Shown here: one piece after another, positions 62,003 through 64,000 of the stretch | How positions within the stretch are numbered: position 1 is the first letter of the stretch | How the letters are laid out: each line of letters starts with the position of its first letter | Assembly: GCF_937952055.1 (NCBI RefSeq) | Contig: NZ_CALFYO010000025.1 | Coordinates: forward strand, 62,001 to 126,000 | Source: an uncultured Piscinibacter sp. | Lineage (GTDB): Bacteria > Pseudomonadota > Gammaproteobacteria > Burkholderiales > Burkholderiaceae_C | Direction of reading: 5' to 3' | Length of the DNA stretch: 64,000 bases | Position numbers and translations under genes: made by a program | The notes under the pieces: generated by a model | Databases searched by the model: none | Told to the model about the DNA's origin: nothing | Seen by the model: the letters and a program-made list of their open reading frames with translations, nothing else

Positions 62003-63043
62003 ATGCACCACGGCGATATTTCGAGCAGCAAGGACACTGTCGGTGTCGCGGTCGTCAACTACAAGATGCCGCGGCTTCACACGCGGGCCGAGGTGCTGGC
62101 CAATGCACGCCAGATCGCATCGATGATCGAGGGCATGAAGCTCGGCCTGCCGGGCCTGGACCTGGTCATCTTCCCCGAGTACAGCACGCACGGGATCATG
62201 TACGACTCGAAGGAGATGTACGACACCGCCAGCACCGTGCCCGGCGACGAGACGGCGATCTTCGCCGCCGCCTGCAGGAAGGCCAAGGTCTGGGGCGTGT
62301 TCTCGCTGACCGGCGAGCGCCACGAGGAGCATCCGCACAAGGCGCCCTACAACACGCTGATCCTGATGAACGACCAGGGCGAGATCGTCCAGAAGTACCG
62401 CAAGATCATGCCCTGGGTGCCGATCGAGGGCTGGTACCCGGGCAACTGCACCTACGTCAGCGACGGCCCCAAGGGCCTGAAGGTCAGCCTGATCATCTGC
62501 GACGACGGCAACTACCCGGAGATCTGGCGCGACTGCGCGATGAAGGGCGCCGAGCTGATCGTGCGCTGCCAGGGCTACATGTACCCGGCCAAGGAGCAGC
62601 AGATCATGATGGCCAAGGCGATGGCCTTCGCCAACAACACCTACGTTGCGGTGGCCAACGCCGCCGGCTTCGACGGCGTGTACTCCTACTTCGGCCACAG
62701 CGCGATCGTCGGCTTCGACGGCCGCACGCTCGGCGAGTGCGGCGAGGAGGAGATGGGCATCCAGTACGCGGCGCTCTCGAAGAGCCTGATCCGCGACTTC
62801 CGCAAGAACGGCCAGAGCGAGAACCATCTCTTCAAGCTGCTGCACCGCGGCTACACCGGCCTGATCAACTCGCGCGAGGGCGACAAGGGCGTGGCCGCCT
62901 GCCCCTACGAGTTCTACAGCCAGTGGGTCAACGACCCGGAGGGCACGCGCAAGCGCGTCGAGGCGATCACGCGCGACACGGTGGGCACCGAGGAGGCGCC
63001 GATCGAGGGCATCCCCAACCCGGCCACGCTGGCGCATCGCTGA
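62003..63043 (+). CDS. amiE: Aliphatic amidase (AmiE type)
   Basis: 346 residues, nitrilase superfamily. The catalytic triad is at exactly the positions of Pseudomonas AmiE: Glu59 (VIFPEYSTHG), Lys134 (YRKIMPW) and Cys166 (IICDDGNYPE). The N-terminal MHHGDISSSKDTVGVAVVNYKMPRLHT and C-terminal GVAACPYEFYSQWV are diagnostic. It hydrolyses short amides such as acetamide and propionamide to acid and ammonia; formamidase AmiF is the close alternative, so substrate range should be tested. The MoxR gene starts 11 bp downstream, implying an operon. Confidence 0.95.
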   Translation: MHHGDISSSKDTVGVAVVNYKMPRLHTRAEVLANARQIASMIEGMKLGLPGLDLVIFPEYSTHGIMYDSKEMYDTASTVPGDETAIFAAACRKAKVWGVFSLTGERHEEHPHKAPYNTLILMNDQGEIVQKYRKIMPWVPIEGWYPGNCTYVSDGPKGLKVSLIICDDGNYPEIWRDCAMKGAELIVRCQGYMYPAKEQQIMMAKAMAFANNTYVAVANAAGFDGVYSYFGHSAIVGFDGRTLGECGEEEMGIQYAALSKSLIRDFRKNGQSENHLFKLLHRGYTGLINSREGDKGVAACPYEFYSQWVNDPEGTRKRVEAITRDTVGTEEAPIEGIPNPATLAHR

Positions 63044-63054
63044 AGGGCCGTGCG

Positions 63055-63840
63055 ATGGATGCCTACCGCATCCGCAGCGAGCCCTTCTATCAGCCGGCCG
63101 ACGACGAGATCGCGCTGTTCGAGGCAGCCTACGCGAAGCGCCTGCCGTTGCTGCTGAAGGGCCCGACCGGCTGCGGCAAGACGCGCTTCGTCGAGCACAT
63201 GGCCTGGCGACTCGGCAGGCCGCTGGTCACCGTCGCCTGCCACGACGATCTGAGCGCGGCCGATCTGGTCGGCCGCTGGCTGCTCGACGCCGAAGGCACG
63301 CGCTGGCAGGACGGTCCGCTGGCACTGGCCGCGCGCCACGGCGCGCTGTGCTACCTCGACGAGCTGGTGGAGGCACGTGCCGACACCACGGTGGTGATTC
63401 ACCCGCTGGCCGACACGCGGCGCATGCTGCCGCTGACCGCCTGCAACGAGCTGCTTGCGGCACATCCGGACTTCGCGCTGGTCGTCTCCTACAACCCCGG
63501 ACCGCTGGCGCGCGAGCTGAAGACGTCGACGCGGCAGCGCTTCTGCGCGCTCGAGTTCCACTACCCGGCGCCCGAGTCCGAGGCCGCCATCGTGTCGCGC
63601 GAGTCGGGCCTGGCGCTCGATGCGGCCGCGGCCATCGTCGCCTTCGGCGTGCGCACGCGTCGGCTGCAAGGCCATGGCCTGGACGAGGGCGCCTCGACGC
63701 GCATGCTCGTGCACGCCGCAACGCTGGCCGTGCAAGGTGTGGCGCCCCGGCGGGCCTGCCGCATGGCGGCGGTCGACGCGCTGAGCGACGAGCCCGGCGT
63801 GCACGAGGCGCTGCTGGCCGCGCTGGACGCCTCCTTCTGA
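63055..63840 (+). CDS. CbbQ/NirQ/NorQ-type MoxR AAA+ ATPase
   Basis: 261 residues. Walker A GPTGCGKT (residues 36-43), the CHDDLSAADLVGRWLL signature of the CbbQ/NorQ group, Walker B LCYLDELVEA (Asp102, Glu103), sensor 1 LVVSYNPG, and sensor-2-like region with STRMLVHAATLA. These ATPases work with a von Willebrand A-domain partner (CbbO/NorD) to activate or metallate a client enzyme. Here the client is probably an amide hydrolase of the locus, an inference from position. Confidence 0.92.
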   Translation: MDAYRIRSEPFYQPADDEIALFEAAYAKRLPLLLKGPTGCGKTRFVEHMAWRLGRPLVTVACHDDLSAADLVGRWLLDAEGTRWQDGPLALAARHGALCYLDELVEARADTTVVIHPLADTRRMLPLTACNELLAAHPDFALVVSYNPGPLARELKTSTRQRFCALEFHYPAPESEAAIVSRESGLALDAAAAIVAFGVRTRRLQGHGLDEGASTRMLVHAATLAVQGVAPRRACRMAAVDALSDEPGVHEALLAALDASF

Positions 63841-63849
63841 GGCCCGGAC

Positions 63850-64000
63850 ATGGGATCCGCCCTGCCCGAACCGCTGGTGCATGCCGCATCGCCGCCTGCC
63901 GGCGCCGCGCTCGAGCCACTGCGCCAGACCTTGCGCGCGCTGTGGGACCTGGATGCGCTCGCGCTGACCGACGCCGAGCAGCCGCACCTCGTCGGCCGCA
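63850..64000 (+). CDS. Start of a gene downstream of the MoxR ATPase (cut by window end)
   Basis: Open frame from ATG 63850, 9 bp after the ATPase stop, reading MGSALPEPLVHAASPPAGAA then LEPLRQTLRALWDLDALALT and on to the window edge. Only about 50 residues are visible and no domain can be named. From the usual gene order the protein should be a VWA-domain partner (CbbO/NorD type), but this is a prediction. Confidence 0.6.
   Translation, partial: MGSALPEPLVHAASPPAGAALEPLRQTLRALWDLDALALTDAEQPHLVGR

Overview
The window is a contiguous piece of a high-GC chromosome from a betaproteobacterium of the order Burkholderiales, most like the Rubrivivax / Leptothrix / Methylibium group. This is inferred from the uniform GC-rich codon use, the gene order fur | bamE-dapB-exbB-exbD-leuS-lptE-holA, the hpf-ptsN-hprK block, lptD-surA-rsmA, and the metXW pair. 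I see no tRNA, rRNA, CRISPR array, insertion sequence or prophage. Nearly all of the sequence is coding.

Layout. (1) 1-4408: the 3' part of a tightly overlapping lipid-modification operon: Cfa-type methyltransferase, chalcone-isomerase-like protein, MFS carrier, DUF3833 lipoprotein, SDR and NTF2-like protein. (2) 4409-15701: housekeeping genes: corA, hpf, ptsN, hprK, fur, bamE, dapB, an ExbB/ExbD pair, a small secreted protein, leuS, lptE and holA. (3) 15711-23938: a coupled minus-strand run thiL-pgpA-cinA-ghrA, a two-component system, and divergent malic enzyme maeB. (4) 24203-25229: a secreted barnase-like RNase, its barstar inhibitor and a 44-residue ORF. (5) 25279-30940: rsmA, surA and lptD, divergent from amgK. 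(6) 30934-48158: assorted metabolic and transport genes, including a complete RND efflux operon and metX-metW. An upstream SAM-II-type riboswitch reads into metX.

(7) 48299-64000 is the most interesting part: an amide-utilisation locus. It has a urea/short-chain-amide ABC transporter (urtABCDE / fmdDEF type), formamidase FmdA, zinc-ribbon protein FmdB, an AmiE-type amidase with all catalytic residues, and a CbbQ/NorQ-type MoxR ATPase followed by a gene cut off at the window edge. Divergent from the transporter is an unusual sensor: an NCS1-family permease fused through a cysteine-rich segment to a hybrid histidine kinase. Its ORF overlaps a LuxR-type response regulator gene by 4 bp.

A 16-bp palindrome, TACGTC-N4-GACGTA, occurs twice in the window, once between the sensor and the transporter operon and once upstream of the amidase. 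The 20 bp around the two copies differ at one position. I propose that this is the operator of the permease-kinase / response-regulator pair and that it joins the two amide operons, 9.3 kb apart, into one regulon.
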